Assembly: GCA_964582415.1 (NCBI GenBank)
Contig: CAZOSF010000009.1
Span: forward strand, 1 to 52,262
From: CAZOSF01 sp964582415
Lineage (GTDB): Bacteria; Bacteroidota; Bacteroidia; Flavobacteriales; Flavobacteriaceae
Length of the DNA stretch: 52,262 nucleotides
Direction: 5' to 3'
Shown: positions 34,767 through 43,159 of the stretch, one piece after another
How positions within the stretch are numbered: position 1 is the stretch's first letter
How the letters are laid out: each line of letters opens with the position of its first letter
Notes under the pieces: generated by a model
Told to the model about the DNA's origin: nothing
What the model saw: the letters and a program-made list of their open reading frames with translations, nothing else
Databases searched by the model: none
Translations under genes and position numbers: made by a program

Positions 34767-36182
34767 CTACAATAATGTGGTAGGACAAACATAATCTGAT
34801 TTAGGAACTGTCGACCTAACGATCTCCTCAAAACCGCCATTAACATCTATAAAGTTATTCCATCCTCGTTGTTTCAAGATGGATCCTGCAATCATGCTAC
34901 GATAACCACCCTCACAATGAAGAACAAAAGGTTGGTCTTTTGGAAATTGCGCCAAATTCTGATTGATTTCATTCAATGGAATATTGACAGCGTCAATAAC
35001 GTGCTGGGATGCAAATTCACTTCTCTTGCGAACATCAATCACGACAGGCTTCTTCTCGTGATAGACTTCAACAAAGTGCTCCACATCCACTCTATTGATT
35101 GTTTCATACTCCCTTCCGGAATTTTTCCAACTTTCAAAACCGCCTTCCAAATAACCAATGGTATTATCATATCCCACACGAGAGAGACGGGTAATGGCCT
35201 CCTCTTCTTTTCCAGGATAGGTAATGATCAATATTTCTTGTTTAACATCGGTGATCATTTCACCTACCCATTGCGCAAAATTGCCATCTAAACCGATACT
35301 GATACTGTTGGGAACAAACCCTCTTGCAAAATCGCTTGTATCTCGAGTATCCAGCATTAAAACTCCTTTTTCACTTGCAGCCACTTCAAACGCATCCGGT
35401 GAGAGCGGTTTTTCACCTCTTTCCAGAACAATATCCAAACTTTCATAACCTTGGATATTCAACATCACATTTTGAGGGAAATATACGGGAGGCGCGGTAA
35501 GTCCGGTGAGCAATTCTTGGATGAATTCCTCTTTGGTCATATCCGCACGAAGGGCATAGTTCGTTTTTTTCTGATTCCCAAGTGTATCGGTGGTTTCCTT
35601 ACTCATCATTTTTCCGCAAGCGGATCCGGCTCCATGATTTGGATACACGATTAGATGATCGGGAAGTGGCATGATTTTATTACGAAGTGAATCGAAGAGC
35701 CAGCCTGCTAATTTTTCTTCAGTCAGGTCGGAAATAACATGCTGTGCTAAATCGGGACGCCCAACATCACCTATGAATAAAGTATCGCCTGTGATAATTC
35801 CATGCTCTTCCCCATTTTCATCAATCAGGAGGTATGTAGTGCTCTCTTTGGTATGACCAGGGGTATGGATTACCTTAATTTTGTAATCTCCAACCTCAAA
35901 AATTTGTTCATCTTCTGCAACCATCGCTTCAAAACCAGGTTTGGCGGTAGGTCCATAAACAATTTCTGCACCCGTTTTCTTTTTTAAATCGAGGTGCCCG
36001 CTAACGAAATCGGCGTGAAAGTGTGTTTCAAAAACATACTTAATCGTTGCTTGATCTTTATTTGCCCTATCGATATAGGGCCCTACCTCCCGAAGCGGAT
36101 CGAACACTGCCGCTTCACCATTGCTTTCCAAATAGTAAGCAGCATGCGCTAAGCATCCGGTGTATATTTGTTCAATTTTCAT
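34767..36182 (-). CDS. Persulfide dioxygenase-rhodanese-rhodanese fusion (copy 2)
   Basis: A 471-aa tandem paralogue of the neighbour, with the same layout: His54, His56, Asp58, His110, Asp133 and His183 in the metallo-hydrolase domain, a first rhodanese without Cys (TYPGK), and a second with Cys423 in HCEGGYRS. Both end with a conserved (D/E)YVCP(S/T)TL tail. The two differ in many positions, suggesting an old duplication. This copy, not copy 1, has the palindromic operator, 55 bp before its ATG. Confidence 0.93.
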   Translation of the reverse strand: MKIEQIYTGCLAHAAYYLESNGEAAVFDPLREVGPYIDRANKDQATIKYVFETHFHADFVSGHLDLKKKTGAEIVYGPTAKPGFEAMVAEDEQIFEVGDYKIKVIHTPGHTKESTTYLLIDENGEEHGIITGDTLFIGDVGRPDLAQHVISDLTEEKLAGWLFDSLRNKIMPLPDHLIVYPNHGAGSACGKMMSKETTDTLGNQKKTNYALRADMTKEEFIQELLTGLTAPPVYFPQNVMLNIQGYESLDIVLERGEKPLSPDAFEVAASEKGVLMLDTRDTSDFARGFVPNSISIGLDGNFAQWVGEMITDVKQEILIITYPGKEEEAITRLSRVGYDNTIGYLEGGFESWKNSGREYETINRVDVEHFVEVYHEKKPVVIDVRKRSEFASQHVIDAVNIPLNEINQNLAQFPKDQPFVLHCEGGYRSMIAGSILKQRGWNNFIDVNGGFEEIVRSTVPKSDYVCPTTLL

Positions 36183-36206
36183 AATGTCTGTTTTTTCAAG
36201 TTTCGA

Positions 36207-36250
36207 CGAATATAGAACAGTCTATAAACGTGAACAGTAACTAAAGTTAC
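36207..36250 (-). promoter_or_regulatory. Crp/Fnr-type operator and promoter of persulfide dioxygenase 2 (site D)
   Basis: Palindrome GTAAC-TAAA-GTTAC at 36237-36250; minus-strand TATATTCG at 36207-36214 as -7 element (one mismatch), centre-to-box 29.5 bp. It occupies the 77-bp gap behind tauE. Confidence 0.75.
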
Positions 36251-36259
36251 AAATTGTAA

Positions 36260-37063
36260 TTAGAAGAAAGACAGTTCTTTAGCGAGGATGTAAATTCCCA
36301 TAAGCAAAACGAACCATCCAAACCCTTTTTTTAGTTTTTCGCCGTGAATGAACTTGTTCATCCAAACACCGATGAAGATACCGATTATGGACAAGCCCGA
36401 GAATTTCATTAAAAAGACCCAATCAATTGTTAGGTTTTCTACGTCTCCGATGAAACCAATCAAGGATTTAATTGAGATTATAAGTAAAGAAGTGGCAACC
36501 GCTTTTTTCATGGGCAGTTTAGCCAAAAGCACTAAGGCGGGAATAATCAAAAATCCACCTCCAGCGCCAACAACTCCGGTGAGAACACCCACTAAGACCC
36601 CCTCCAAAACGATAAGTGGGTAGTTGTAGGCAACTTCGGAGGGTTCTTCAACCTCTTTCCGTTTATCACGGATCATCGAAATGGAAGCCAAAAGCATAAT
36701 TACAGCAAAAAATACCATGATGCCCAGGCCTTTGGTAAGCACAAAACTATCCCATTGCGCAATAGGGTCAGGAATAGCTGGAACCAGGAATCTCCTTGTG
36801 AGATACACAGCAATAAACGCTGGAATGGAAAACACGATAGCCGTTCTAAAATCGACCAATCCTTTGGGGATGTTACGAACGGCACCCACCAACGCGGAGA
36901 TCCCCACAACGAATAAGGAATATGCGGTGGCCAATACCGGGTCGATCATGAACAAATAAACGAGAACCGGCACGGTAAGTATGGAACCACCACCGCCAAT
37001 GAGACCGAGCACGATTCCGATGGCTAAGGCTCCAACATATCCCAAAACTACGGTGATTTCCAT
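36260..37063 (-). CDS. TauE/SafE-family sulfite/sulfonate exporter
   Basis: A 267-aa membrane protein with about eight spans in two related halves; both carry glycine-rich loops (GLIGGGGSILTVPVL at about 20-34 and GVVGAGGGFLIIPAL at about 162-176), the family hallmark. Members move sulfite, sulfoacetate or other organosulfur anions out across the inner membrane. Here the natural cargo would be the sulfite made by the persulfide dioxygenases. First gene after the Crp/Fnr gene; its operator lies between them. Confidence 0.93.
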   Translation of the reverse strand: MEITVVLGYVGALAIGIVLGLIGGGGSILTVPVLVYLFMIDPVLATAYSLFVVGISALVGAVRNIPKGLVDFRTAIVFSIPAFIAVYLTRRFLVPAIPDPIAQWDSFVLTKGLGIMVFFAVIMLLASISMIRDKRKEVEEPSEVAYNYPLIVLEGVLVGVLTGVVGAGGGFLIIPALVLLAKLPMKKAVATSLLIISIKSLIGFIGDVENLTIDWVFLMKFSGLSIIGIFIGVWMNKFIHGEKLKKGFGWFVLLMGIYILAKELSFF

Positions 37064-37082
37064 ATTTTTAGCTGAATTTCAG

Positions 37083-37126
37083 CAAAAGTAGGTGTATGCT
37101 TTGGGCCTAGATGTAACAATGGTTAC
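37083..37126 (-). promoter_or_regulatory. Crp/Fnr-type operator and promoter of tauE (site E)
   Basis: Palindrome GTAAC-AATG-GTTAC at 37113-37126, extended by T/A; minus-strand TACTTTTG at 37083-37090 is a perfect -7 element, centre-to-box 29.5 bp. It starts 7 bp beyond the stop of the regulator gene. Confidence 0.8.
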
Positions 37127-37133
37127 AATGAGG

Positions 37134-37766
37134 TTAAAGATTAATTACCTCAATATTGTTTCGATTGAGTTTGATTTTCCCTGTTTTTTCAAGGTTTTTA
37201 AGCAATCTGGAAACAACCACCCTAGAGGTATGCAATTCGTAGGCGATTTCTTGATGGGTGGTTTTCACAATGGTGTCGTTGGTGATATTTACCTTGTCCT
37301 TCAGGTATTTCAACAATCGCTCATCCATCTTTAAAAAGGCAATGCTGTCAATTGCTTCCAACATTTCCATGAGGCGATTGTGATAACTTTCAAAAACGAA
37401 ATTCCTCCAAGAACGGTATTTTCCAGTCCATTCTTCCATTTTACGAATCGGAATCATCACCAACTTAGTGTCCAATTCTGCTACTGCCCTGATTTCGCTT
37501 TTGGTCTGCCCTAGGCAGCAACTTAAGGTCATGGCACAGGTATCCCCTTTTTCCAAAAAGTACAGAAGAAGTTCGTCTCCTTCATCATCTTCCCGAAGTA
37601 CTTTAATGGCTCCTTCGATAAGAAGGGGCATGGACTTGATATATTCTCCTATTTCAATAAGTTTAAAACCTTCGGGAATTTCTCTGAAGGTACCCACCTG
37701 GTTTATTTCTTCAATGAGTTCATTTTCGAATAAATGGCCGTAACTTAATTTTAGTTCTTGAATCAT
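37134..37766 (-). CDS. Crp/Fnr-family transcriptional regulator
   Basis: A 210-aa regulator: a cyclic-nucleotide-binding-like beta-roll (about 15-110), a dimer helix (about 115-140), and an HTH at about 169-192 with recognition helix HTSRVVVSRLLK. The N-terminal Fe-S cysteines of Fnr are missing; instead Cys77, Cys83 and Cys84 cluster in GDTCAMTLSCC, a possible redox or persulfide sensor. The cAMP-binding arginine motif is not evident. The start is ATG 37766, because the in-frame upstream 20 codons translate a terminator. It is the best candidate to bind the five GTAAC palindromes. No such site lies before its own gene. Confidence 0.9.
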   Translation of the reverse strand: MIQELKLSYGHLFENELIEEINQVGTFREIPEGFKLIEIGEYIKSMPLLIEGAIKVLREDDEGDELLLYFLEKGDTCAMTLSCCLGQTKSEIRAVAELDTKLVMIPIRKMEEWTGKYRSWRNFVFESYHNRLMEMLEAIDSIAFLKMDERLLKYLKDKVNITNDTIVKTTHQEIAYELHTSRVVVSRLLKNLEKTGKIKLNRNNIEVINL

Positions 37767-37796
37767 GCTTGGTCGATTGGACACCCTAAAAATAAA

Positions 37797-37823
37797 AAAA
37801 GCCCCAACAATTGTGGGGCTTTT
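37797..37823 (-). terminator. Intrinsic terminator after the S8 protease
   Basis: Stem AAAAGCCCC / GGGGCTTTT, then a long T run on the minus strand, 16 bp beyond the protease stop at 37839. The Crp/Fnr gene starts right behind it. Confidence 0.85.
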
Positions 37824-37838
37824 CACTATTTAAAATAA

Positions 37839-40800
37839 CTATTGTACCATTAATTTTTTGGTAGTGGATTGATTTCCATTCGAAATGAAAACAAAATACA
37901 ACCCATTCGCCAAATTAGACACATCCAATTGGGCACTGTTTGATCCAGCTACCATTGCTGTGGTGTAGGTGTCGATTTTTTGACCTAAACTATTGTATAA
38001 TGTGATGGAAACTCCTTCTGACGCCATTGTGCCGAAATCTATGGTTACGGTTTCATTCGCTGGGTTCGGAGCTAGTGATATTTCATCTTCGAAAGAGAAG
38101 TCGTTGTTGGACAATAAACTATCGATATATATATTATCGATAAAGGTACTGTTACCACTCTTACAAAGGTTCACGAATTTAATGACTATACTTTCGCCAG
38201 CATAATTGGAAATATCTATGGATTCCGTTCTCCAATGATCGGCTTCGGTGGGTTCCCATTGTGGAGTGGTTTCATAATCTGGCAGTGTGGACAAATCCAA
38301 TCCAGTGGCCGCCCAAACGATGGTGTAATTCTCGCCACAGTCGGTAGAAATCATTACATAGAAGACATCGCTGAATACCTGAGAGTACTGCGCTTTTGCA
38401 ATATCAAATACCAAATTACCTCCATTGGTCATAGAAGAAAGATCATAGATTTCAGTAACCAAGGCATCCAACTCATCCAATCCTAAATAAGAATAGTTGT
38501 CCATGTAAGCCGCAGTGGTTGGGTTTCCATCGGCACCAACAATATTTTGACGCTCTTCCCAAGTGTAGGAATTATCTGGATTTTCAATAATCCAGTTAGC
38601 AGGAGGGACACCTACAGTTTCAAATCCTTCAATGCTCGTTGGAACTACTTCATTCACGAAAGCATTAAAATTCAATTCCTCAGTATCATTGTATGGGTTT
38701 TCATCGTTAGCAATATCCACAGACACTACCAAGTTATAGTTTCCATTTTCAGTTAAAACTACTGGGGTGTCAAACTCATAAGTTGCCGCTTGTCCTGCAC
38801 CTAATGTTCCGGTAAAGCTTTCAACCACAGGCGCCTGACCAGTAACTTCATACATTACAGGGAAATTACTTTGAGAGCCGGTTCCATTATTCCGCACGGT
38901 TATGGAAACGACTCCGTCACCTCCACACACTGAAGAAAATGCATCCGGGGTGGTGTCGATAGATTCCACACCGAGGTCTACAGCCAAGGTACAGTTAAGC
39001 AAACCACCATTGTGAACACCAGCAACGGTTCTTCGGGTCTCCCATCCACTGGAAGTGTTCTTACCAACGATAGCATACCACAGGGGTTCTTCATAACTGG
39101 TAATAGGTACCGTGATAGAAGTGCCAGAAGTAGTTCCCGCTACTTCCATGTATTTTTCACCCAACACATACAGGTCGTAACTATTCGCACCCGATAGCGC
39201 ATTCCATGAGAAGGAGGCTTCATCTGGACATACCTGATCTAAGGTTAATCCAGTTACAAGAGGCGCCATACTGAAGTTTCCATCAGATTCATCTTGGTAA
39301 GATCCACTTGTAATGCGAATTAGGGCTTCGCCCGTCAGTTCGGAGGGTACGGAAGACCAATAGAAATTAGTAGTAGTAGGCCCAAGAGTTGTAATGGTAG
39401 TCCAAGAACCACCATTGTTCGTGGAGTATTCCAAGGTAAATGGATCGGTAGTATTGTAAGCATCCCAATGAATCGCTTCACCGCTTCCCGGAACAAATTT
39501 CTCCCCACCATTTGGATAGGTAAGGGTCAGGTTTTCCTGAATGATTTCATACACTATAAAGTATTCCTGAGGTCCCATGGGCACGTTGAATCCGCTTACT
39601 TCGATATCGTACGTACCTGAAGATGGATTGTTAATCAATACCTGTTCCATGTTGTTTAAGTGGTCTTCTCCGTTGGTTGCGGGTAAGTTTAACAATACCG
39701 GATCGGGAGTATGGTCCAAAACCCATGGAAGATAATCATCATTGGAAGGATCGGTAACTACTAAATCCAAGTCGTTCACTAGGGCTGGGTTAGCTCCTGG
39801 AGCTCCAGGGGCATCGGTCCAATAGAGCATAAATCGAACTTGAGTGGTTCCGGAAGGTACAGTAATACTATGGGTGTTGGTTTCCCCTTGACTGATTTCA
39901 TCCGAAAGATGACGCTCGTCTTCCAATAACATACCCGCTCTACGGCCATTTACAATTCCCCATCCAAATTTAAAGTCGGGACCATAATTTCCATAATCGT
40001 TGGCGGTGTTCAATAAGGTGGCTTTTATAAGACCAGAAGGAGGATGAACCCCGTGAATATCTTCGTACAATTCATACAACTGAGCAGATATTCCAGCAAT
40101 TCCGGGAGCTGCACCAGAGGTTCCACCAAAGGTTTGATAGGTGTTGTTTTCGTTCGTAGAAAGTTGGTTCTGACCATTGGCTGTGATATCTGGCTTAATA
40201 CGTCCATCGGTCGCTGGCCCACGGCTACTGGAACTTACCAAGGTACCATTGAAAAGTACGTTGGCGGTAGCAATAACATTTTTGCCTTGTTTGTGACCAC
40301 CGGTAATATTACCCCACTGGGATCCAGCGCCATATCCGCAGTTCGTTCCATTGGAATTCCCTGCAGAGAAAACATGAAGTAAATTTGGGAAATCGAGGGT
40401 TTGTTGGTCTACTGTTTGAGCAATGGTGGTATAGCCATCGTTACATCCGTTACTATAGGAAGAATTGGTAATCTGGGTGGCACCCGAAGTGATTAACAAT
40501 TGCGTGGATAAATCAAGAAAGTTCGCTGCATAGTTGACAACGTACACATCCGATCCCGCAGCCATTCCTCTTTTGGTGGCATCTCTGTTTCCAGCACCCG
40601 CCATGATTCCTGCAACCCCATCACCATGTGATTGTCCAGTACCAGAAGCCAACGAATTGTCAATACGTCCTTGGAAATCGATGTGAGGGCCCACAATACC
40701 ATCATCCCTTACCATTACTCCAACGCCTACTCCGGTATAGTTCCAAGCTCCAGCACCTTGCGTATCCAAACCGTTGGCGCGATGAAGGCTTCTTCCACGA

Positions 40801-41423
40801 TCATCGTCCTTTTCATCGGGAGCTACTATTTGTTCTACCCATTTCACATAGGAAATATTAGACAACTCTTCCAGGCAGTTGTTTGGGATGATTAAGTCGA
40901 TGATATTGGCTCCTTTGTATTGTTGTTTCACAGCAATTTGCTGATTGGCTAGATCGGATGTCACGTAGTTCACGTCCACAAAGTCATGAAATTCTAGGGT
41001 AACATAAAGTGAGTTTCCACTCTCTGCCCAATCACCTACCATACCATTTTTTAGGTCTTGCCCTAATTTGAACCTACCTTCAACAGGTACGATCGCACGA
41101 ACTCCACTATTACGAAGGAAATCGACAGAGGTTGTCGAGGGGAAGTATGCTAAATAGGTACGGTGAGGGATATATTCTATCAACTCAATACCCCGACTTT
41201 TCATTTGGTTCTGAACCGATTGAACAGGGGTCTGATAAAACTGAATCCAACCAATATAGCCGTTTTGTAAACGGGCCGATTGGGGTAATTGGCTCCAGGA
41301 AAACTGTTGAATATTTTCCTGAACCTCTAACGTCTCATCCTGAAATTGGATGTTGTAGTTGGTTTGTGAATGGCCATTTATGGAAAATGCAATAATGGCA
41401 AGTAATAAGGTAATTTTCTTCAT
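37839..41423 (-). CDS. Secreted subtilisin-like serine protease (S8) with T9SS sorting domain
   Basis: An 1194-aa secreted protease. Signal peptide to about residue 20; propeptide-like region to 200; catalytic domain about 215-500 with the triad Asp240/241 (VRDDG), His266 (SHGDGVAG) and Ser436 (GTSGAAP), and oxyanion Asn356. Beta-sandwich domains follow, with fibronectin- and MAM-like segments; the last 80 residues (from about 1110, LAPNPANETV to KKLMVQ) are a type A sorting domain for secretion by the type IX system, to which SprE belongs. Probably degrades protein outside the cell. Confidence 0.94.
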   Translation of the reverse strand: MKKITLLLAIIAFSINGHSQTNYNIQFQDETLEVQENIQQFSWSQLPQSARLQNGYIGWIQFYQTPVQSVQNQMKSRGIELIEYIPHRTYLAYFPSTTSVDFLRNSGVRAIVPVEGRFKLGQDLKNGMVGDWAESGNSLYVTLEFHDFVDVNYVTSDLANQQIAVKQQYKGANIIDLIIPNNCLEELSNISYVKWVEQIVAPDEKDDDRGRSLHRANGLDTQGAGAWNYTGVGVGVMVRDDGIVGPHIDFQGRIDNSLASGTGQSHGDGVAGIMAGAGNRDATKRGMAAGSDVYVVNYAANFLDLSTQLLITSGATQITNSSYSNGCNDGYTTIAQTVDQQTLDFPNLLHVFSAGNSNGTNCGYGAGSQWGNITGGHKQGKNVIATANVLFNGTLVSSSSRGPATDGRIKPDITANGQNQLSTNENNTYQTFGGTSGAAPGIAGISAQLYELYEDIHGVHPPSGLIKATLLNTANDYGNYGPDFKFGWGIVNGRRAGMLLEDERHLSDEISQGETNTHSITVPSGTTQVRFMLYWTDAPGAPGANPALVNDLDLVVTDPSNDDYLPWVLDHTPDPVLLNLPATNGEDHLNNMEQVLINNPSSGTYDIEVSGFNVPMGPQEYFIVYEIIQENLTLTYPNGGEKFVPGSGEAIHWDAYNTTDPFTLEYSTNNGGSWTTITTLGPTTTNFYWSSVPSELTGEALIRITSGSYQDESDGNFSMAPLVTGLTLDQVCPDEASFSWNALSGANSYDLYVLGEKYMEVAGTTSGTSITVPITSYEEPLWYAIVGKNTSSGWETRRTVAGVHNGGLLNCTLAVDLGVESIDTTPDAFSSVCGGDGVVSITVRNNGTGSQSNFPVMYEVTGQAPVVESFTGTLGAGQAATYEFDTPVVLTENGNYNLVVSVDIANDENPYNDTEELNFNAFVNEVVPTSIEGFETVGVPPANWIIENPDNSYTWEERQNIVGADGNPTTAAYMDNYSYLGLDELDALVTEIYDLSSMTNGGNLVFDIAKAQYSQVFSDVFYVMISTDCGENYTIVWAATGLDLSTLPDYETTPQWEPTEADHWRTESIDISNYAGESIVIKFVNLCKSGNSTFIDNIYIDSLLSNNDFSFEDEISLAPNPANETVTIDFGTMASEGVSITLYNSLGQKIDTYTTAMVAGSNSAQLDVSNLANGLYFVFISNGNQSTTKKLMVQ

Positions 41424-41481
41424 GATTAACGAAAGGAAATTGAAATTAAGATGAATTTTAGCTAAAATTTTTTCAGAATTT

Positions 41482-41489
41482 CAAATATA
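41482..41489 (-). promoter_or_regulatory. Predicted -7 element of the S8 protease gene
   Basis: The minus strand reads TATATTTG, a perfect match, 58 bp before the ATG at 41423. A weak hairpin TAGGCTT/AAGCCTA sits just upstream. Confidence 0.5.
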
Positions 41490-41543
41490 GAGAATAGGCT
41501 TTAAAAAAGCCTAGCCAAATTCGTTAAAAGTGAAGAACTACAA

Positions 41544-42059
41544 CTATTTAGAATCGAATAGGGCCTTGAGTTCGGTCGCATCCTGGGCATTCATTTTTCC
41601 CGCCAGAACCAAGCTAAGTTGCTTTCGACGCAAGGCCGCGTCATAACGTTGCTTTTCGATTTCCGTTTCCGGTTGTAGCTGAGGTACGGGTACGGGATGC
41701 CCCATTTCATCGACGGCTACAAAGGTATAAATCGCTTCATTGGCCTTGGTTCTTAATCCGCTTTCACGGTCCTCGATCCATACGTCTAGATAGATCTCCA
41801 TAGAACTTTTAAAAGCACGGGATACCTTGGCTTCAATGGTCACTACACTCCCAACGGGAATCATTTTATTAAAGGCAACATGGTTCACGGATGCGGTTAC
41901 TGTAATACGACGACTGTGTCTTCTGGCAGCAATACTTGCGGCTCTATCCATTCTAGCCAAAAGTTCTCCTCCGAACATGTTGCCTATTGGATTGGTTTCA
42001 CTAGGCAAAACAATATCGGTTAATATGGTCCGGGAATCGGAAGGCGTCTTAATTTCCAT
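41544..42059 (-). CDS. Acyl-CoA thioesterase (hotdog fold, YciA/BACH type)
   Basis: A 171-aa single hotdog domain that cleaves acyl-CoA to free acid and CoA. The motif NPIGNMFGGELLARMDRAAS (about 23-42) contains the helix and the catalytic Asp of this subgroup; TASVNHVAFNKMIPVGSVV is the next conserved strand. Cytosolic. Single gene with its own promoter, between the protease and the HU-SPOR gene. Confidence 0.93.
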   Translation of the reverse strand: MEIKTPSDSRTILTDIVLPSETNPIGNMFGGELLARMDRAASIAARRHSRRITVTASVNHVAFNKMIPVGSVVTIEAKVSRAFKSSMEIYLDVWIEDRESGLRTKANEAIYTFVAVDEMGHPVPVPQLQPETEIEKQRYDAALRRKQLSLVLAGKMNAQDATELKALFDSK

Positions 42060-42072
42060 GAAAAATTTTTCG

Positions 42073-42080
42073 CAAAGGTA
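42073..42080 (-). promoter_or_regulatory. Predicted -7 element of the thioesterase gene
   Basis: The minus strand reads TACCTTTG, a perfect match, 13 bp before the ATG at 42059. Confidence 0.5.
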
Positions 42081-42132
42081 CGTAGTTATTTTGCAAATAG
42101 AGTGTAAGTAGGGTGGTTTTGAAAAGGGAGGA

Positions 42133-43053
42133 TTACTCTAGTTCTTGAACCAACAACCAAGCTTTTTGATTCTCTTGTTGTTTCACTGCACGAAGGGCTT
42201 TTAGGGCATCCAGACGTTCCTGATGGGAACTATAAACCACTTGGTGCAAACCGTATTTGTTCACTCCAATAATTCGAGCCTTATACCCTTTTTCTTGGAG
42301 TTCACTTACCTTGGTATGGGCATTTTCTTCAACTCGGAAAGCGCCGGCAACAATGTGGTATTTACCGCTTTGTTTAGGAACGGAAACCGTTAGTGCGGTT
42401 AATGGGCTGTTGATTTCAAAGGTGGCTTCCTGAATCTGATTTTCCAAAAGGGAATCTGCCTTTTGTCGTTCCGCGTAGTTGTATTTTTCTACTTCGTTTT
42501 CATAAATTTTCAGCCCGCTGAAACCTCCCAAGCTTATGGCGATTAACCCAATGGCAGCATAACGCAAAATAGGGAGGCTGCGCCCCGAATTACCTTCAGA
42601 TAGGGCAATCACTTTTGGTGCTATCACTCCCTCTTGACGTAAAATACTGTTGGAGGTGAAAGCGCTTAGTCCAAAAGATTCAATATTGAAGTTTTCGTCA
42701 CCAGAAGGCTGGAATTCCACCTTTCGGGAGGCATTCATCCGAAAATCTCCAATTTTAGGCAGGGACACCGATTCGCCTTCCGATAATCGAAGAGACATTT
42801 CCCCCGTTAGATTGCGAATTTTTTGAAGGGCCAATTCATACGAAATACCCTCTACGGAAGCGGCATAATTCGCTAATATCCCATCATTGGTTTGTAATTG
42901 TCTGTTGAAAGACAATGATTTCCCTGGAGGATAAAAGCGATTTCCTTCTTCAATTCTTGCCGGCTGATAATTGGTTAAGAAAGCACCAAAACCCGGAAGA
43001 ATAACGCATTCATAGCGATAAAGAAGGTCATTTATGTAAGTGGCCAATTCCAT
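42133..43053 (-). CDS. HU-like (HU-CCDC81) and SPOR domain membrane protein
   Basis: A 306-aa protein. Residues 1-125 form two HU-like subdomains of the Bacteroidota HU-CCDC81 type (YINDLLYRYECVILPGFGAF, LPKIGDFRMN); one membrane span at about 163-180; then a C-terminal SPOR domain (about 232-306, YHIVAGAFRVEENA) that binds denuded septal peptidoglycan. This suggests linking something cytosolic to the division site. The start is ATG 43053: the in-frame extension to 43311 overlaps the divergent dprA gene. Confidence 0.9.
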   Translation of the reverse strand: MELATYINDLLYRYECVILPGFGAFLTNYQPARIEEGNRFYPPGKSLSFNRQLQTNDGILANYAASVEGISYELALQKIRNLTGEMSLRLSEGESVSLPKIGDFRMNASRKVEFQPSGDENFNIESFGLSAFTSNSILRQEGVIAPKVIALSEGNSGRSLPILRYAAIGLIAISLGGFSGLKIYENEVEKYNYAERQKADSLLENQIQEATFEINSPLTALTVSVPKQSGKYHIVAGAFRVEENAHTKVSELQEKGYKARIIGVNKYGLHQVVYSSHQERLDALKALRAVKQQENQKAWLLVQELE

Positions 43054-43058
43054 ATAAA

Positions 43059-43089
43059 CAAACATAACAGATTTTTGTGCCACTGTCAA
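43059..43089 (-). promoter_or_regulatory. Promoter of the HU-SPOR gene
   Basis: The minus strand has TTG (43087-43089), a 20-bp spacer and TATGTTTG (43059-43066). The box ends 5 bp from the ATG, so the message may be leaderless. Confidence 0.45.
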
Positions 43090-43122
43090 CCCCAATTTCT
43101 CGAACTTTTCAACAAAAACTCC

Positions 43123-43130
43123 TATTTTTG
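43123..43130 (+). promoter_or_regulatory. Predicted -7 element of dprA
   Basis: TATTTTTG, 29 bp before the dprA ATG. Confidence 0.4.
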
Positions 43131-43159
43131 GAGAACTCCCCCTTTTAAGTTTCCATAGA

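Noticed and set aside
37767..37826. Longer N-terminus of the Crp/Fnr regulator
   Set aside because: The extra 20 codons translate the S8 protease terminator hairpin and its T run.
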